A stretch of DNA of 50,730 nt, taken from Candidatus Saccharimonadota bacterium (GTDB lineage Bacteria > Patescibacteriota > Saccharimonadia > Saccharimonadales > UBA4665). Positions 24,772-34,232 of this stretch are shown here, one piece after another; within the stretch, counting starts at the first letter, position 1, and each line of letters opens with the position of its first letter. Below the pieces are notes generated by a model, which was given only the letters and a program-made list of their open reading frames with translations, ran no database searches and was not told the origin of the DNA. The position numbers were made by a program, and so were the translations under genes. The stretch is from assembly GCA_028286405.1 (NCBI GenBank), contig JAQBRP010000018.1:1-50730 (forward strand). Reading direction: 5' to 3'.

Positions 24772-25745
24772 TAGCTTTTAGTATAGCTGTTACGCCCAAA
24801 ACGATACAAACTTGGTCGGGTCAGGCCAAGGAAGAGCAAATCAAGGCAAACGCTCCATAGGCGCACCAGCACCGTGGCTGCTAGGGCTAGCTCCTTGGGC
24901 ATAATGGCTGTCAGTAGCACGAGTTGCACGCCGTCGCGGATGCCTAGTCCACTGGGCGCGAACGGTGCTGCCATACCGGCAACCGTAGCTAGCCCAAAGG
25001 TGCCGACTACAAACCAGATGTCATACAAATGTAGGCCGGGTACCACCGACCAAATAACAAAGAAGCAAGCGGAACCCATCAAGAAGGTACCGACCACGTA
25101 CAGACTAAAAGCGCGGCGTACGGCCGCTCCATTAATACGCAGCTCTTCAGATGCGGCACCACGGCGCAGGGTTTTAAAAGCCAGATGCATGGCGTGATTA
25201 AAGACTTGCGGTATCAGAATAATAAGCACCAACAGGCCCAGGCCGATCAGGGCCAGCTGGGCGGCAGACGACAATACATCTAAGCGAGTATCAAAGCCAA
25301 GCAGTAAAAAGGACACGAACGTCATGGCCGCCACCTGGGAGCCGCCCTCCAGTAGTGACGCAACTGCTAGCCGGCTCTTACTAATGCCCCAACCGCTGGC
25401 TAGGTACACCTTGCCAGCAATCCAGGTGACGGTACCCGGAATGTAGCGGCCCATCCAAGCACGAGCGTACACATCAGTTGTCGTACCGTAGCTCGGCAAA
25501 TCGGTAGCACCCAGGGCGCGCAGAATAGCGCGCCAAATAAAGGCACCCAGATATAAGAATGACAGACCGGTTATGCTGGCGATGCCAATGCGCCACCAGT
25601 TGATCGATAACGCCCCGATTTTCTCCCAGTCGATACTCTGTAAATACAGTACCAAAAACGCCGCAATAAGCCCGAAGAACAGTAGTGAAAACACCCAGCG
25701 TGGCGTTCGCTTAACGGCGCTTAGAAGAGAGTGGACGATACGCAT
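24771..25745 (-). CDS. Flippase-like / lysylphosphatidylglycerol synthase TM-domain protein
   Basis: 324 residues, about 8 helices, of the LPG_synthase_TM (UPF0104) family: AWMGRYIPGTVTWIAGKVYLA near 91-111 and FAPSGLGIRDGVQLVLL near 260-276 are typical. Such proteins accompany lipid-linked sugar transfer. TATACT 10 nt before the ATG. Divergent from the GT2 gene by 47 bp that contain both promoters. Confidence 0.88.
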   Translation of the reverse strand: MRIVHSLLSAVKRTPRWVFSLLFFGLIAAFLVLYLQSIDWEKIGALSINWWRIGIASITGLSFLYLGAFIWRAILRALGATDLPSYGTTTDVYARAWMGRYIPGTVTWIAGKVYLASGWGISKSRLAVASLLEGGSQVAAMTFVSFLLLGFDTRLDVLSSAAQLALIGLGLLVLIILIPQVFNHAMHLAFKTLRRGAASEELRINGAAVRRAFSLYVVGTFLMGSACFFVIWSVVPGLHLYDIWFVVGTFGLATVAGMAAPFAPSGLGIRDGVQLVLLTAIMPKELALAATVLVRLWSVCLDLLFLGLTRPSLYRFGRNSYTKS

Positions 25746-25792
25746 TATTGCTGACAGTATATCAGTAACGTAATCCTGGTATACTGCAACAT

Positions 25793-26755
25793 ATGAAAGT
25801 TATTATTCAAATCCCCTGTCTGAACGAAGAACAAACATTACCAGCGGTTATGGCAACCATGCCGCAGCATATTGACGGTGTTGATGTCATTGAGTATTTA
25901 ATCATTGATGATGGTTCGACCGACAAGACAGTCGAGGTTGCCAAAAAGCTTGGCGTTCATCATATTGTGCGCCACACCCAGCGCATGGGCCTGGCTCGTT
26001 CGTTTCGTGATGGTGTCAACCGAGCCCTGGAGCTGGGTGCCGATATTGTGGTTAATACCGATGGCGACAACCAGTACCCGCAGGAGCGTATCCCTGATTT
26101 AGTAAAGCCAATTTTGGATGGTAAAGCCGACATTGTCATAGCCGACCGCCAAACCTCAAAGATCGCTCACTTTTCACCGCTTAAAAAGCTGCTGCAGCGC
26201 TTTGGCAGCTGGGTAGTTAATAAAGCGGCCGGCACCAATGTGCCCGACGCCGCCAGCGGCTTTCGAGCTTACTCTAAAACGGCCCTACTGCGCATCAATA
26301 TCATTACCCAGTTCAGCTATTGTATGGAAACGACCATTCAAGCTGGCAACAAGCGGCTGCCGATTGTTAGCGTGCCCATAACCACCAACCCCAAAACCCG
26401 CGAATCCCGGTTGTTTAACAATATATGGGAGCATATCTACAAGTCGATGACGGCAATTATACGAGCCTTCATTATGTATCGCCCAATCACCGTTTTTGCC
26501 ACCTTCGGGACGGTACTATTTGTGATTGGTAGTATTCCATTTATTCGTTACCTGGTGCTACTGCTGACCGAACATGAGCCAAGCAGTCACCTGCAATCAC
26601 TGCTACTCGGTAGCGTGTTCCTGTTTGGGGCATTCCTGTGTTTAGCCTTGTCGGTCATTGCCGATATTATTCGCACCAATCGCATTCTGATTGAAGAAAC
26701 ACTGGAGCAAGTAAAGGCCCAGCGCTTTAATACCAAGGTTGACCCCGAAGAATGA
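25793..26755 (+). CDS. Family 2 glycosyltransferase with C-terminal membrane anchor
   Basis: 320 residues. GT-A fold: PCLNEEQTL near 9, LIIDDGSTDKT near 36-46, NTDGDNQYP near 87-95 (metal-binding DxD type), DAASGFRAYSK near 152. Two membrane helices near 235-255 and 270-290. Resembles polyprenyl-phosphate sugar synthases. TATACT 7 nt before the ATG, no Shine-Dalgarno. Overlaps the UDP-glucose dehydrogenase gene by 4 nt (ATGA). Confidence 0.92.
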   Translation: MKVIIQIPCLNEEQTLPAVMATMPQHIDGVDVIEYLIIDDGSTDKTVEVAKKLGVHHIVRHTQRMGLARSFRDGVNRALELGADIVVNTDGDNQYPQERIPDLVKPILDGKADIVIADRQTSKIAHFSPLKKLLQRFGSWVVNKAAGTNVPDAASGFRAYSKTALLRINIITQFSYCMETTIQAGNKRLPIVSVPITTNPKTRESRLFNNIWEHIYKSMTAIIRAFIMYRPITVFATFGTVLFVIGSIPFIRYLVLLLTEHEPSSHLQSLLLGSVFLFGAFLCLALSVIADIIRTNRILIEETLEQVKAQRFNTKVDPEE

Positions 26756-28074
26756 ACATCACTGTTGTAGGCACCGGCTACGTTGGGCTGGTAGGCGGTG
26801 TCTGCATGGCTAGCATGGGCCACCAAGTAACTTGCGTCGATATAGACGAAGCTAAAGTTGAGACTTTGCGGCAGGGCAAGACGCCTATTTATGAGCCAGA
26901 GCTGCAAGCGCTGCTGGAGCAAACATTGGCCAGCGGTAGCATAGTCTTTACCACATCACTGGAAGAAGCTGTAGTGGCTGCCGAGGTGGTATTTTTGGCC
27001 CTACCAACGCCACCGGGCGAAAATGGCGAGGCCGATCTGTCGTATGTGCTGCAAGTGGCCGAACAGCTGAGCCCCCTGGTTGATCACTACATGGTGATTG
27101 TCGATAAAAGCACGGTACCGGTTGGCACGGCACAGCGGGTGCGCGAGAAGATTGCCGCCCAGGCTACGGCCGAATTTGCGGTTGTTTCAAACCCGGAGTT
27201 CTTGCGTGAGGGTCATGCCGTGCACGACTTTATGCACCCCGACCGGGTTGTGCTGGGGACCGATTCTGAAAAAGCACGCCAGGTACTGCGCGAGTTATAC
27301 GCGCCCATCGCCACGGCTGACAGCATTATTGAAATGGACGAGGCCTCGGCTGAACTTGCCAAGTACGCTGCCAATTCTTTCTTGGCAACCAAAGTATCAT
27401 TCATGAACGAAATTGCTAACTTGTGTGACTTACTGGGTGCCAATGTTGATGCTGTACGTCTGGGCATTGGCAGTGACGAGCGCATTGGTCGACACTTTTT
27501 GCAGGCTGGCATTGGCTACGGGGGCAGCTGTTTCCCCAAAGATGTACAGGCCCTGGTGCAGGCCGCTTCAAATGTCGGCTATGACTTTAAAATTTTGCAA
27601 TCCCTGATCGCCGTGAATACTGAGCAGAAGCTACGTTTGGTGGAGCAAGCCACCGACCACTTTGGAGCGCTGGAAGGCAAGCATATTGCCGTTTGGGGCT
27701 TGGCTTTTAAGCCCGATACCGATGACATTCGCGAGGCACCGGCACTAACCACCATTCGTCACTTACTCGATGCTGGGGCAACCGTCACCGCCTATGATCC
27801 AGAAGCAATCAGCAATACCCAGCAATACTTCAGTGACCAGCCGGGACTGACCTTTGCAACCGACCCCTACGATGCCCTATCGGCAGCTGACGCCTTGTTT
27901 ATTATCACCGAATGGAAGGTGTTTAAGCAGGCCGACTTGGTCCAGCTGAAGCAACGCTTGGCCCAGCCCGTGATTTTTGATGGCCGTAATATATTTGATC
28001 CACGGCACATGTGGGAACAGGGCTTTACCTACTATTCTATCGGCCGACCGCTAAAGGGGCCTGTCGCGGCCTGA
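26752..28074 (+). CDS. ugd: UDP-glucose 6-dehydrogenase
   Basis: 440 residues; oxidises UDP-glucose to UDP-glucuronate for surface polymers. NAD site VVGTGYVGLVGG at residues 4-15, KSTVPVGT near 118, catalytic Cys in GYGGSCFPKD near 257-266, and C-terminal WGLAFKPDTDDIREAP near 312-327. Translationally coupled to the GT2 gene, suggesting a glucuronate-containing glycan. Confidence 0.95.
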   Translation: MNITVVGTGYVGLVGGVCMASMGHQVTCVDIDEAKVETLRQGKTPIYEPELQALLEQTLASGSIVFTTSLEEAVVAAEVVFLALPTPPGENGEADLSYVLQVAEQLSPLVDHYMVIVDKSTVPVGTAQRVREKIAAQATAEFAVVSNPEFLREGHAVHDFMHPDRVVLGTDSEKARQVLRELYAPIATADSIIEMDEASAELAKYAANSFLATKVSFMNEIANLCDLLGANVDAVRLGIGSDERIGRHFLQAGIGYGGSCFPKDVQALVQAASNVGYDFKILQSLIAVNTEQKLRLVEQATDHFGALEGKHIAVWGLAFKPDTDDIREAPALTTIRHLLDAGATVTAYDPEAISNTQQYFSDQPGLTFATDPYDALSAADALFIITEWKVFKQADLVQLKQRLAQPVIFDGRNIFDPRHMWEQGFTYYSIGRPLKGPVAA

Positions 28075-28090
28075 AGCGTATACTATAGTT

Positions 28091-28345
28091 ATGCCAAAGC
28101 CCGTAAAAGTCGCTCGTAAAATTGGCGTTGCCATCATCGGCTTCCCCATCCTCCTTGCTGGTATTGCCATGCTGGTACTGCCAGGACCCGGTCTGCTAGT
28201 AGTACTACTCGGACTACTGATTATTTCGTGGGAATTTGAGTGGGCCAAGAACTATGTCGAGAAGGTGCGCACTCAGTTGAATAAGGTATCCGACATCACC
28301 AAAAAACGCGGCAAGCCAACCGACGACACCAAGCCGCCGAAGTAA
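28091..28345 (+). CDS. PGPGW-family small membrane protein
   Basis: 84 residues with two short helices around the hallmark LPGPGLLVVLLGLLIIS (residues 34-50) and a basic C-terminus (KKRGKPTDDTKPPK). Function unknown. TATACT (28079-28084) lies 6 nt before the ATG, so it has its own leaderless start although the ugd stop is only 16 nt away. Confidence 0.9.
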   Translation: MPKPVKVARKIGVAIIGFPILLAGIAMLVLPGPGLLVVLLGLLIISWEFEWAKNYVEKVRTQLNKVSDITKKRGKPTDDTKPPK

Positions 28346-28362
28346 TGCTATAGTAGTTGCAT

Positions 28363-29325
28363 ATGGCAACAGCTGAAGCAGTGATTCAAATAAAATGGCT
28401 AACCAAAGCCTACGGTAAAAATGAAGTGTTACGGGGTATCGATATTCAGGTCGAGCGCGGTACTATGCTGGCTTTGCTGGGGCCGAACGGTGCCGGTAAG
28501 ACTACCACGGTACGTATATTAAGTACCCTCCTCGATTTTGATGGGGGTGACGTTCGGGTAGCTGGGCATGATGTAAAGCGCGAAGCTGACAAAGTCCGGC
28601 GGGTCATTGGCCTGACTGGTCAGTCGGCTGCCTTGGACGAATTACTGACTGGCCGTGAAAACCTAATTATGATGGGCCGCTTGTACCGTTTAACCAAAGC
28701 TAGCGCTACAGCTCGTGCTAAAGAACTGCTTGAGCAGTTTGACCTAGTCAAGGCTGCCGATCGCCCAGCCAAAACCTATTCCGGTGGTATGCGCCGTCGC
28801 CTCGACTTAGCTGTCAGCCTGATTGCCTCGCCGCCAATCATCTTTTTGGATGAGCCAACCACAGGTCTCGATCCACGTTCCCGCCTAGCGATGTGGGAGA
28901 TTATTAAGCGCTTGATGGCCAACGGCACCACTATTTTGCTAACCACCCAGTACCTCGAAGAAGCCGACCAGTTGGCCGACCAAATTGTGGTAATTGACGG
29001 TGGAAAAGTCATTGCCAAGGGCACCGCCGCTGAACTAAAGAGTAAAGTTGGCAAAGACCGCCTCGAGCTAACCTTTAAAGATGCTGCTACCTACAAATCA
29101 GCGCAAGATGTACTGGGCAAGTCGGTGGTCGACGCCAACGAAAAAGAATACGCCCTAAGTCTGGTCATTAACGATACCAACAAAGATGTTAAGAACATTT
29201 TGGAAGCGCTCGATAACGCCAAGGCGACCATTACAGCTATGGCCGTGCACAAGCCAACGCTGGACGATGTGTTCCTGTCGCTGACTGGCAAACAGGCAAA
29301 AATTGAAAAGGTGGAGGCAAAATAA
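28363..29325 (+). CDS. ABC transporter ATP-binding protein (DrrA-like)
   Basis: 320 residues. Walker A GPNGAGKTTT near 38-47, signature YSGGMRRRLDLA near 138-149, Walker B IIFLDEPTTGLD near 158-169, and a C-terminal regulatory domain as in antibiotic and lipid exporters. The ATG at 28363 was chosen: TATAGT at 28349-28354 lies 8 nt before it. The permease ATG follows directly after the stop. Confidence 0.95.
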   Translation: MATAEAVIQIKWLTKAYGKNEVLRGIDIQVERGTMLALLGPNGAGKTTTVRILSTLLDFDGGDVRVAGHDVKREADKVRRVIGLTGQSAALDELLTGRENLIMMGRLYRLTKASATARAKELLEQFDLVKAADRPAKTYSGGMRRRLDLAVSLIASPPIIFLDEPTTGLDPRSRLAMWEIIKRLMANGTTILLTTQYLEEADQLADQIVVIDGGKVIAKGTAAELKSKVGKDRLELTFKDAATYKSAQDVLGKSVVDANEKEYALSLVINDTNKDVKNILEALDNAKATITAMAVHKPTLDDVFLSLTGKQAKIEKVEAK

Positions 29326-30135
29326 ATGGCGGTTGAACTACAATTCGAAAAGAAGCCCCGCGCGCTGCTGAACGTCATTGATTCCTGGATTATGATTAAG
29401 CGCAGCAGTACCCACATTCTGCGCAATACTGATCAGCTGCTCGGCACCTTCTTTCAGCCAATTATGTTCCTGGTGCTGTTTGCTGCCGTGTTTGGCGGGG
29501 CTATTGAAAAAGCTTTGCCGGCCGGTGTTGATTACCTAGACTACCTGATGGCTGGCATTATTGTACAAACCGTTGCCTTTGGCTCGACCACCACGGCAAT
29601 TGCTGTGTGTAATGACCTGCAAAAGGGCATTGTGGACCGCTTCCGTTCGCTGCCAATGTCAAACCTAGCCGTGCTAAACGGCCACGTAGTGTCAGACCTG
29701 CTGCGTAACACTATTTCTACAGTCGTCATGCTGCTAACTGGTTTGATAATTGGCTTCCGCAGTAGCGCTAGCTTCACTGACTGGCTAATGATTGCTGGCA
29801 TTCTGCTGCTGTTTACCTTTGCCTTTTCGTGGCTGGCGGCCATCGTCGGCTTGGTAGCCAAAAGTGTCGAAGCCGTGCAGTGGCTAACCTTTATCATTAT
29901 TTTCCCGCTTACCTTTGCCAGTAGTGCTTTTGTACCAACCGACAATATGCCCGCTGGCCTGAAAATCTTTGCTGAAAATCAGCCAATTACCCAGGTAATT
30001 AATGCCGTGCGTTCGCTTATTCTAGGCACCCCAATCGGTAATGCCGGCTGGCTGGCAGTCGCCTGGAGCCTTGGCCTACTGGCTGTCAGCGTGCCAGTTG
30101 CTGCTTGGCTGTTCAGGCGCAAATCAGTCGCCTAA
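29326..30135 (+). CDS. ABC-2 type transporter permease (DrrB-like)
   Basis: 269 residues, six predicted helices. QLLGTFFQPIMFLVLFAAVFG near 37-57 and LTFASSAFVPTDNMPAGLK near 195-213 are typical ABC-2 features. Starts immediately after the ATPase stop and forms an exporter with it; the substrate is unknown. Confidence 0.94.
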   Translation: MAVELQFEKKPRALLNVIDSWIMIKRSSTHILRNTDQLLGTFFQPIMFLVLFAAVFGGAIEKALPAGVDYLDYLMAGIIVQTVAFGSTTTAIAVCNDLQKGIVDRFRSLPMSNLAVLNGHVVSDLLRNTISTVVMLLTGLIIGFRSSASFTDWLMIAGILLLFTFAFSWLAAIVGLVAKSVEAVQWLTFIIIFPLTFASSAFVPTDNMPAGLKIFAENQPITQVINAVRSLILGTPIGNAGWLAVAWSLGLLAVSVPVAAWLFRRKSVA

Positions 30136-30136
30136 G

Positions 30137-30550
30137 TTAGACGCCGAGTAGGCCAATAACCAGGGCCATGACCATAATGGTTACAAAGTCATTGCCCATA
30201 TGGATCAGTGATTCCTTTTTGCGACGCTGGTTAAACTGATCGTGCATAAAAGGCCGCAGGAACTGAAAGCCCAGCCATACCCAAAAACCGGTCAGTAGGG
30301 CATCGTATATAAACTCATTATTGTAAAAAGAATTCGCCAAAAAGGTGAGGTGTGCCAGCACGAAGGCCATTAAGAATGAGCCGACCAGTGCCGAACCCAT
30401 CGACCAGGTCATATTGCTGGCTTTGGGGTCTATTTTGGCCAGTTTAATCCAGGCATTGCCGAATACTTTAGGGTTGTACCACACATACCCGACGACCATG
30501 GCGGCTACGGTGGCTAACAGGACTGCTAAATAGTTAACTTCTACATCCAT
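30137..30550 (-). CDS. DUF1761 membrane protein
   Basis: 137 residues, four helices, with VGYVWYNPKVFGNAWIKLA near 20-38 and the GFWVWLGFQFLRPF segment near 90-103 characteristic of DUF1761. GAGGAG precedes the ATG. Function unknown. Confidence 0.9.
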   Translation of the reverse strand: MDVEVNYLAVLLATVAAMVVGYVWYNPKVFGNAWIKLAKIDPKASNMTWSMGSALVGSFLMAFVLAHLTFLANSFYNNEFIYDALLTGFWVWLGFQFLRPFMHDQFNQRRKKESLIHMGNDFVTIMVMALVIGLLGV

Positions 30551-30615
30551 GATAAACTCCTCACTTATGCTTACCTAAACATGAGTATATGCCGAACAGC
30601 AGTAATGTAAATACG

Positions 30616-31197
30616 TTACAGTAACGTGAATTCAACCATTGGCATAAGTGTGTCGGGGTCAATGACGTAGACCATGTAGTTCTCGAGGCTGGTGTTTAGC
30701 AGCCGCCCGCTCAATGTAGGCTTCAAGATGAGGGCATTGCGGTCAAGCAGTACATCTTGCACCACACCGGTGATTTTTTGCTTTTTGGTAGTGCCACTGC
30801 GGAAGCCGGCGCGCTGGTCAAACCAAACCGATTCTACGGCCTCACTCCGGGGGTTCAACACCCGCACGCTGATTTTGCGGCCGATATACATAGTTCGATC
30901 CTCATCCAGCAGCTGCTTAAGTTGTTGGGCGTTCATGGAGTCGAGCTGGCGGGCCTGCACTTTTTTAATGTGGGTGTCCAAACTGCTGCGTGTTAAATCG
31001 GCCTGCATGTCGGACGACAAGTTACCCGGATTTAGGTACGTACCACTGCTAACAGCCGACAGGTGATCAATTAGCTCGTCTTCCGAGCGAGTGGCCTCAT
31101 ATTTGGCTGCCTCAATGGTGGCCGCCGAGACGAAGGCGGTCTGAAAGTCGGCCAGCAATTGCTGGCCGGATCCGGTGTTAGCTTTGTGACGAGGCAT
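30616..31197 (-). CDS. Hypothetical protein
   Basis: 193 residues, soluble. The N-terminal half is helical and charged (DFQTAFVSAATIEAAKYEA); the C-terminal half is beta-rich (YIGRKISVRVL, ITGVVQDVLLDRNALILKP, NYMVYVIDPDTLMPMVEFTLL), perhaps a small barrel. No family recognised. TAGAAT lies 6 nt before the ATG: a leaderless start. Confidence 0.7.
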   Translation of the reverse strand: MPRHKANTGSGQQLLADFQTAFVSAATIEAAKYEATRSEDELIDHLSAVSSGTYLNPGNLSSDMQADLTRSSLDTHIKKVQARQLDSMNAQQLKQLLDEDRTMYIGRKISVRVLNPRSEAVESVWFDQRAGFRSGTTKKQKITGVVQDVLLDRNALILKPTLSGRLLNTSLENYMVYVIDPDTLMPMVEFTLL

Positions 31198-31209
31198 GCA
31201 CCTATTCTA

Positions 31210-31524
31210 TCAGGCGGCTTGCTCAGTTGCTGCATCAGGTGGTACCAGGGGTGTTTGATAATTCTCAGTTTTGAACTCCTTGGTCGTAAAGTCCCAGCCA
31301 GGGTGTAGTCCCGGTGCGTCGTTGGGGTATTTGCCAATACCCAAGGGGCCGAACCCTAGGTATCCAAACATGGCTCGATGTCCGAGGCGGTGAAGTCGCT
31401 GCGCTGGTGATTCAGGAATATGGCCGAGGGAGTTGTCTTCGGAATCTGGGGATTGTTCGTTTTTAGGGCCACGGGCCACGGGTTTTCGCTTTCGGTTATG
31501 CTTATATTGTAAACCTGCTGTCAA
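31210..31524 (-). CDS. Small hypothetical protein
   Basis: 104 residues from a TTG at 31524; no ATG is available near the 5' end. Basic start (KHNRKRKPVARGPKNEQ), then a Gly/Pro-rich middle (YLGFGPLGIGKYPNDAPGLH). No domain recognised. A palindromic AGTATATACT at 31538-31547 provides a -10 box on both strands for this gene and the divergent one. The gene lies 12 nt before the next gene on the same strand. Reality is likely but not certain. Confidence 0.5.
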   Translation of the reverse strand: MTAGLQYKHNRKRKPVARGPKNEQSPDSEDNSLGHIPESPAQRLHRLGHRAMFGYLGFGPLGIGKYPNDAPGLHPGWDFTTKEFKTENYQTPLVPPDAATEQAA

Positions 31525-31537
31525 TAAAACACACGAA

Positions 31538-31547
31538 AGTATATACT
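31538..31547. promoter_or_regulatory. Shared palindromic -10 box of divergent genes
   Basis: AGTATATACT reads TATACT on both strands, 36 nt before the ATG at 31583 and 14 nt before the TTG at 31524. Confidence 0.5.
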
Positions 31548-31582
31548 GACCCTATAAATTAAGCTTAAGCGGAATATAAACC

Positions 31583-32797
31583 ATGAAAAAACTTAATCAA
31601 TCGGGCTTCCACTTATGGGCGGTAGCTTTAGTCATAGTAATTTTTGGTGTCCTGGGGTACGTCGGCTGGAAGGCTGTGAGCAGTGGCCAAGAAAACTTTG
31701 CGCAGCAAAATAGCGGTGATTGTGAAGATCGTGCTGTGAGCTTCACCAGCCCACCACTCAAAATGACCGATCTTGGCTACATTCGTCCCTTGGGAGCCAT
31801 GCTCGACGGGCACGTAACCCCGACTGACCACGTCTATGTCGCTCCGCTAAACGCTAAGGCAGCCGATAACACCTATCCAGTACTGATGCCGGCTGATGGC
31901 ACAGTAACAGATATTAGCCGCATGCCCGACCAATACATTGGGGATCGCAGTGGCACGCAACTGGCACCTGAAGACCACCGAATTGAAGTGTCCTTTAGCT
32001 GCCGTTACGCTTCGATATTTATTCACATCCACAAGCTGGCACCTGCGCTAGCCGCGGAAGTAGTTGGCCAAAAGGCCAATGAGTCCAAAAAAGTGTCAAT
32101 CAGCCTGAAGGCGGGTGATACCTTTGGCTACATTGGCGGCGATACCTTTGACTGGACGCCAGTTGACGCTAAAACCACCCTCAAAGGCTACATTACGCCT
32201 AGCCTGTACTCTAGTGAAGCCTGGAAAATTCACACCGTTAGCCCCTTTGATTTGTACACCGGCACGCTGAAGACGCAGCTAGAAGCCAAGAGTCTGCGCA
32301 CTATTGCGCCAGTTGGTGGCAAAATTGACTATGACCAAGCTGGCAAGCTAATTGGGAGCTGGTTCCGCAGCGGAACGGGCGGTTATTCCGGCACGACCAG
32401 CAAAAGCGGCCCGCCGCCGGAGCGTTACTGGGACGGACATTTGTCAGTCGTACCTGATTACATTGACCCAAGCTATACTATCGTGTCGATTGGCAACTGG
32501 CAGGGTAAAGCTAGCCAGTTCCTGGTGAAAGGCTCGGTAAATCCAGCGACCATCTCGCACAGTAGCGGCCTGACGAAGTACGAATTGCAGCCCTTCTCGT
32601 ATGAGGGTGGCGAGGGTGCTGGCGCAACCGCCAGTATTCCAGCCCGTGGTATGCACCCCGTAGCGACCGGTGCTATAGCGGGGACGATCGCCTTCCAGGT
32701 GCAATCTGGTGAAAAGCTAAAAGTTGAAAAGTTTGTCAGTAAAACTGCCGCCCAAGTGACTGGCTTTACCTCGGCTGCCCAAACCTACGAGCGCTAA
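31583..32797 (+). CDS. Membrane-anchored degenerate M23-like extracytoplasmic protein (paralog 1)
   Basis: 404 residues. N-terminal anchor QSGFHLWAVALVIVIFGVLG (~6-25). The outer region starts with IRPLGAMLDGHVTPTDHVY near 67-85 and PVLMPADGTVTDIS near 98-111, the order seen in M23 (LytM) peptidases. The full zinc-ligand set (HxxxD...HxH) is not evident; only FIHIHKLAP near 151 resembles the HxH strand. Peptidase activity is therefore doubtful. A paralog lies at 38128-39450. Confidence 0.8.
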   Translation: MKKLNQSGFHLWAVALVIVIFGVLGYVGWKAVSSGQENFAQQNSGDCEDRAVSFTSPPLKMTDLGYIRPLGAMLDGHVTPTDHVYVAPLNAKAADNTYPVLMPADGTVTDISRMPDQYIGDRSGTQLAPEDHRIEVSFSCRYASIFIHIHKLAPALAAEVVGQKANESKKVSISLKAGDTFGYIGGDTFDWTPVDAKTTLKGYITPSLYSSEAWKIHTVSPFDLYTGTLKTQLEAKSLRTIAPVGGKIDYDQAGKLIGSWFRSGTGGYSGTTSKSGPPPERYWDGHLSVVPDYIDPSYTIVSIGNWQGKASQFLVKGSVNPATISHSSGLTKYELQPFSYEGGEGAGATASIPARGMHPVATGAIAGTIAFQVQSGEKLKVEKFVSKTAAQVTGFTSAAQTYER

Positions 32798-32811
32798 GGC
32801 CCGAGCCGCCT

Positions 32812-33522
32812 TTAGGCTAGGGCTTGCAAATCGGCGGGGCGGTTTAAGTTGTAGAAGACAGTGTCAGTGACATACACCCCTAGGCGTCGGTCTTGCAGCA
32901 TGGCTCTCAGGAATGATGTCCAGTCAGGAGATGCTTGCATGGTGTCGATAGCAGACTGCTCGCAAAAGAACGTGCCAATTCCAAAATTGCTGGCTGACTC
33001 ATCGTCGAGGAGTTCGTCTGTACGTCGAAGGCTCGTGGCACGGCCACCCCCATCGATCGTAAAGGAGAAGTCCTTGATGCCGGCTGTTTTAGTGGCGGTA
33101 AGTACGGTCAGTTCAGCCCCACTGTGTTGATGGCTCTGTCGCATGGCCGACAAATCAAGCCCCGGAGTAATCTCATCCCCATTCGCAATAATGAACTGTC
33201 CATCGATAGCATGCTCCACAAGAATACGTGATAGTGCACCTATCACACCAAGAGGTCTTGGCTCTGCTGAGCATATAACCTTGTCTTTGTCGAAAGTGTT
33301 TGCAACGAATGCTTCGATCTGGTCGGCGTGGTTGCCGGTAGCTAGTATAATTTGGCCAGCAGGCATGAGCGGTTCAATTGCGTGTTCGAGTACCGCCCGC
33401 CCGCCCGCCCGTAAAAGGTGTTTTGGTCGAGTGTCGCCTGTTAGTTCTGTCATACGAGAACCGGCACCACCACAGAGTACGATTACTGGAGTTGTACTGA
33501 GTTCCGGAGTGCTTGCAGGCAT
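32812..33522 (-). CDS. Sugar-1-phosphate nucleotidyltransferase-like protein
   Basis: 236 residues. The NTP-transferase signature GGAGSRMTELTGDTRPKHLL is near residues 19-38, IIANGDEITP near 111 (metal Asp) and LGVIGALSRIL near 90. Related to the HddC/mannose-1-phosphate guanylyltransferase group. It lacks the long C-terminal domain, so substrate is open. The ATG at 33522 was chosen because TTGACA-N16-TATCAT ends 9 nt upstream; earlier in-frame ATGs overlap the promoter. Confidence 0.85.
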   Translation of the reverse strand: MPASTPELSTTPVIVLCGGAGSRMTELTGDTRPKHLLRAGGRAVLEHAIEPLMPAGQIILATGNHADQIEAFVANTFDKDKVICSAEPRPLGVIGALSRILVEHAIDGQFIIANGDEITPGLDLSAMRQSHQHSGAELTVLTATKTAGIKDFSFTIDGGGRATSLRRTDELLDDESASNFGIGTFFCEQSAIDTMQASPDWTSFLRAMLQDRRLGVYVTDTVFYNLNRPADLQALA

Positions 33523-33531
33523 AATATGTGA

Positions 33532-33559
33532 ATGATACAATGTTAAAGTAAATTGTCAA
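33532..33559 (-). promoter_or_regulatory. Promoter of the nucleotidyltransferase gene
   Basis: TTGACA (33554-33559) N16 TATCAT (33532-33537) on the minus strand, 9 nt from ATG 33522. Confidence 0.7.
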
Positions 33560-33576
33560 GCCATGAAAGCTACCCC

Positions 33577-34221
33577 ATGCCCAATCTGCTCGAAACCCAG
33601 GGCTCACTGCCACCGATAAATTCGCCGATTTTGGTGCGTGACCTGCCGCGCCTATTGGCACCGATTACAGCCTACGTACATGAACGCCGCCCGGCTGTAA
33701 TTGTGGCCAACGATCGTGGCGCTCGTTTGGCTGGGTTAGCCTTAGCACAAAGCTACCATGCCGCCTATGCAGCACCGCTTCCTACGCACAGCGGACAGCT
33801 TAACTTCCTGCGGATTAGCAAAACCCAGAGCGATACAGCACCGATAGCCAGCCGCTTACGAGAACTGACTGCAAACGATGCTCCCGCTTCACTCGAATTG
33901 CTCCTTTTGGATGACTGGGTAACTACTGGTGTAACGGTTAGCCGATTCGTTGAGGCGGCCAATGCTGCAGGTATCACTACCAGCAAGCTGGCCGTCGCTA
34001 CATTATGCGGCCAAAAGGCTGAAGGTGTAGAACATATTGTTGGAGATCCATTGACCCTTACAACCAACTCAATATGGAATGCCTATGAGGAAGTCACTGG
34101 CGTTGCTATTGTGCCTGGAGATGCGCGCGGGATTGCCGCTCAGCCTAACAAATATGCTCAGCAAGCACGGGTTGAATTGGCCAAAGCAGTAAGTGCTTAC
34201 TACGCATCTCCTGCCCGTTAG
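33577..34221 (+). CDS. Phosphoribosyltransferase-domain protein
   Basis: 214 residues. The PRPP-binding loop appears as LLLLDDWVTTGVTV near 114-127, after a Rossmann-like VIVANDRGARLAGLALAQ near 48-65. Could act in nucleotide salvage, but the acceptor base is not predictable. The ATG at 33577 was used rather than an upstream TTG. Followed by a strong bidirectional terminator. Confidence 0.85.
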   Translation: MPNLLETQGSLPPINSPILVRDLPRLLAPITAYVHERRPAVIVANDRGARLAGLALAQSYHAAYAAPLPTHSGQLNFLRISKTQSDTAPIASRLRELTANDAPASLELLLLDDWVTTGVTVSRFVEAANAAGITTSKLAVATLCGQKAEGVEHIVGDPLTLTTNSIWNAYEEVTGVAIVPGDARGIAAQPNKYAQQARVELAKAVSAYYASPAR

Positions 34222-34232
34222 GCCAACGATAT

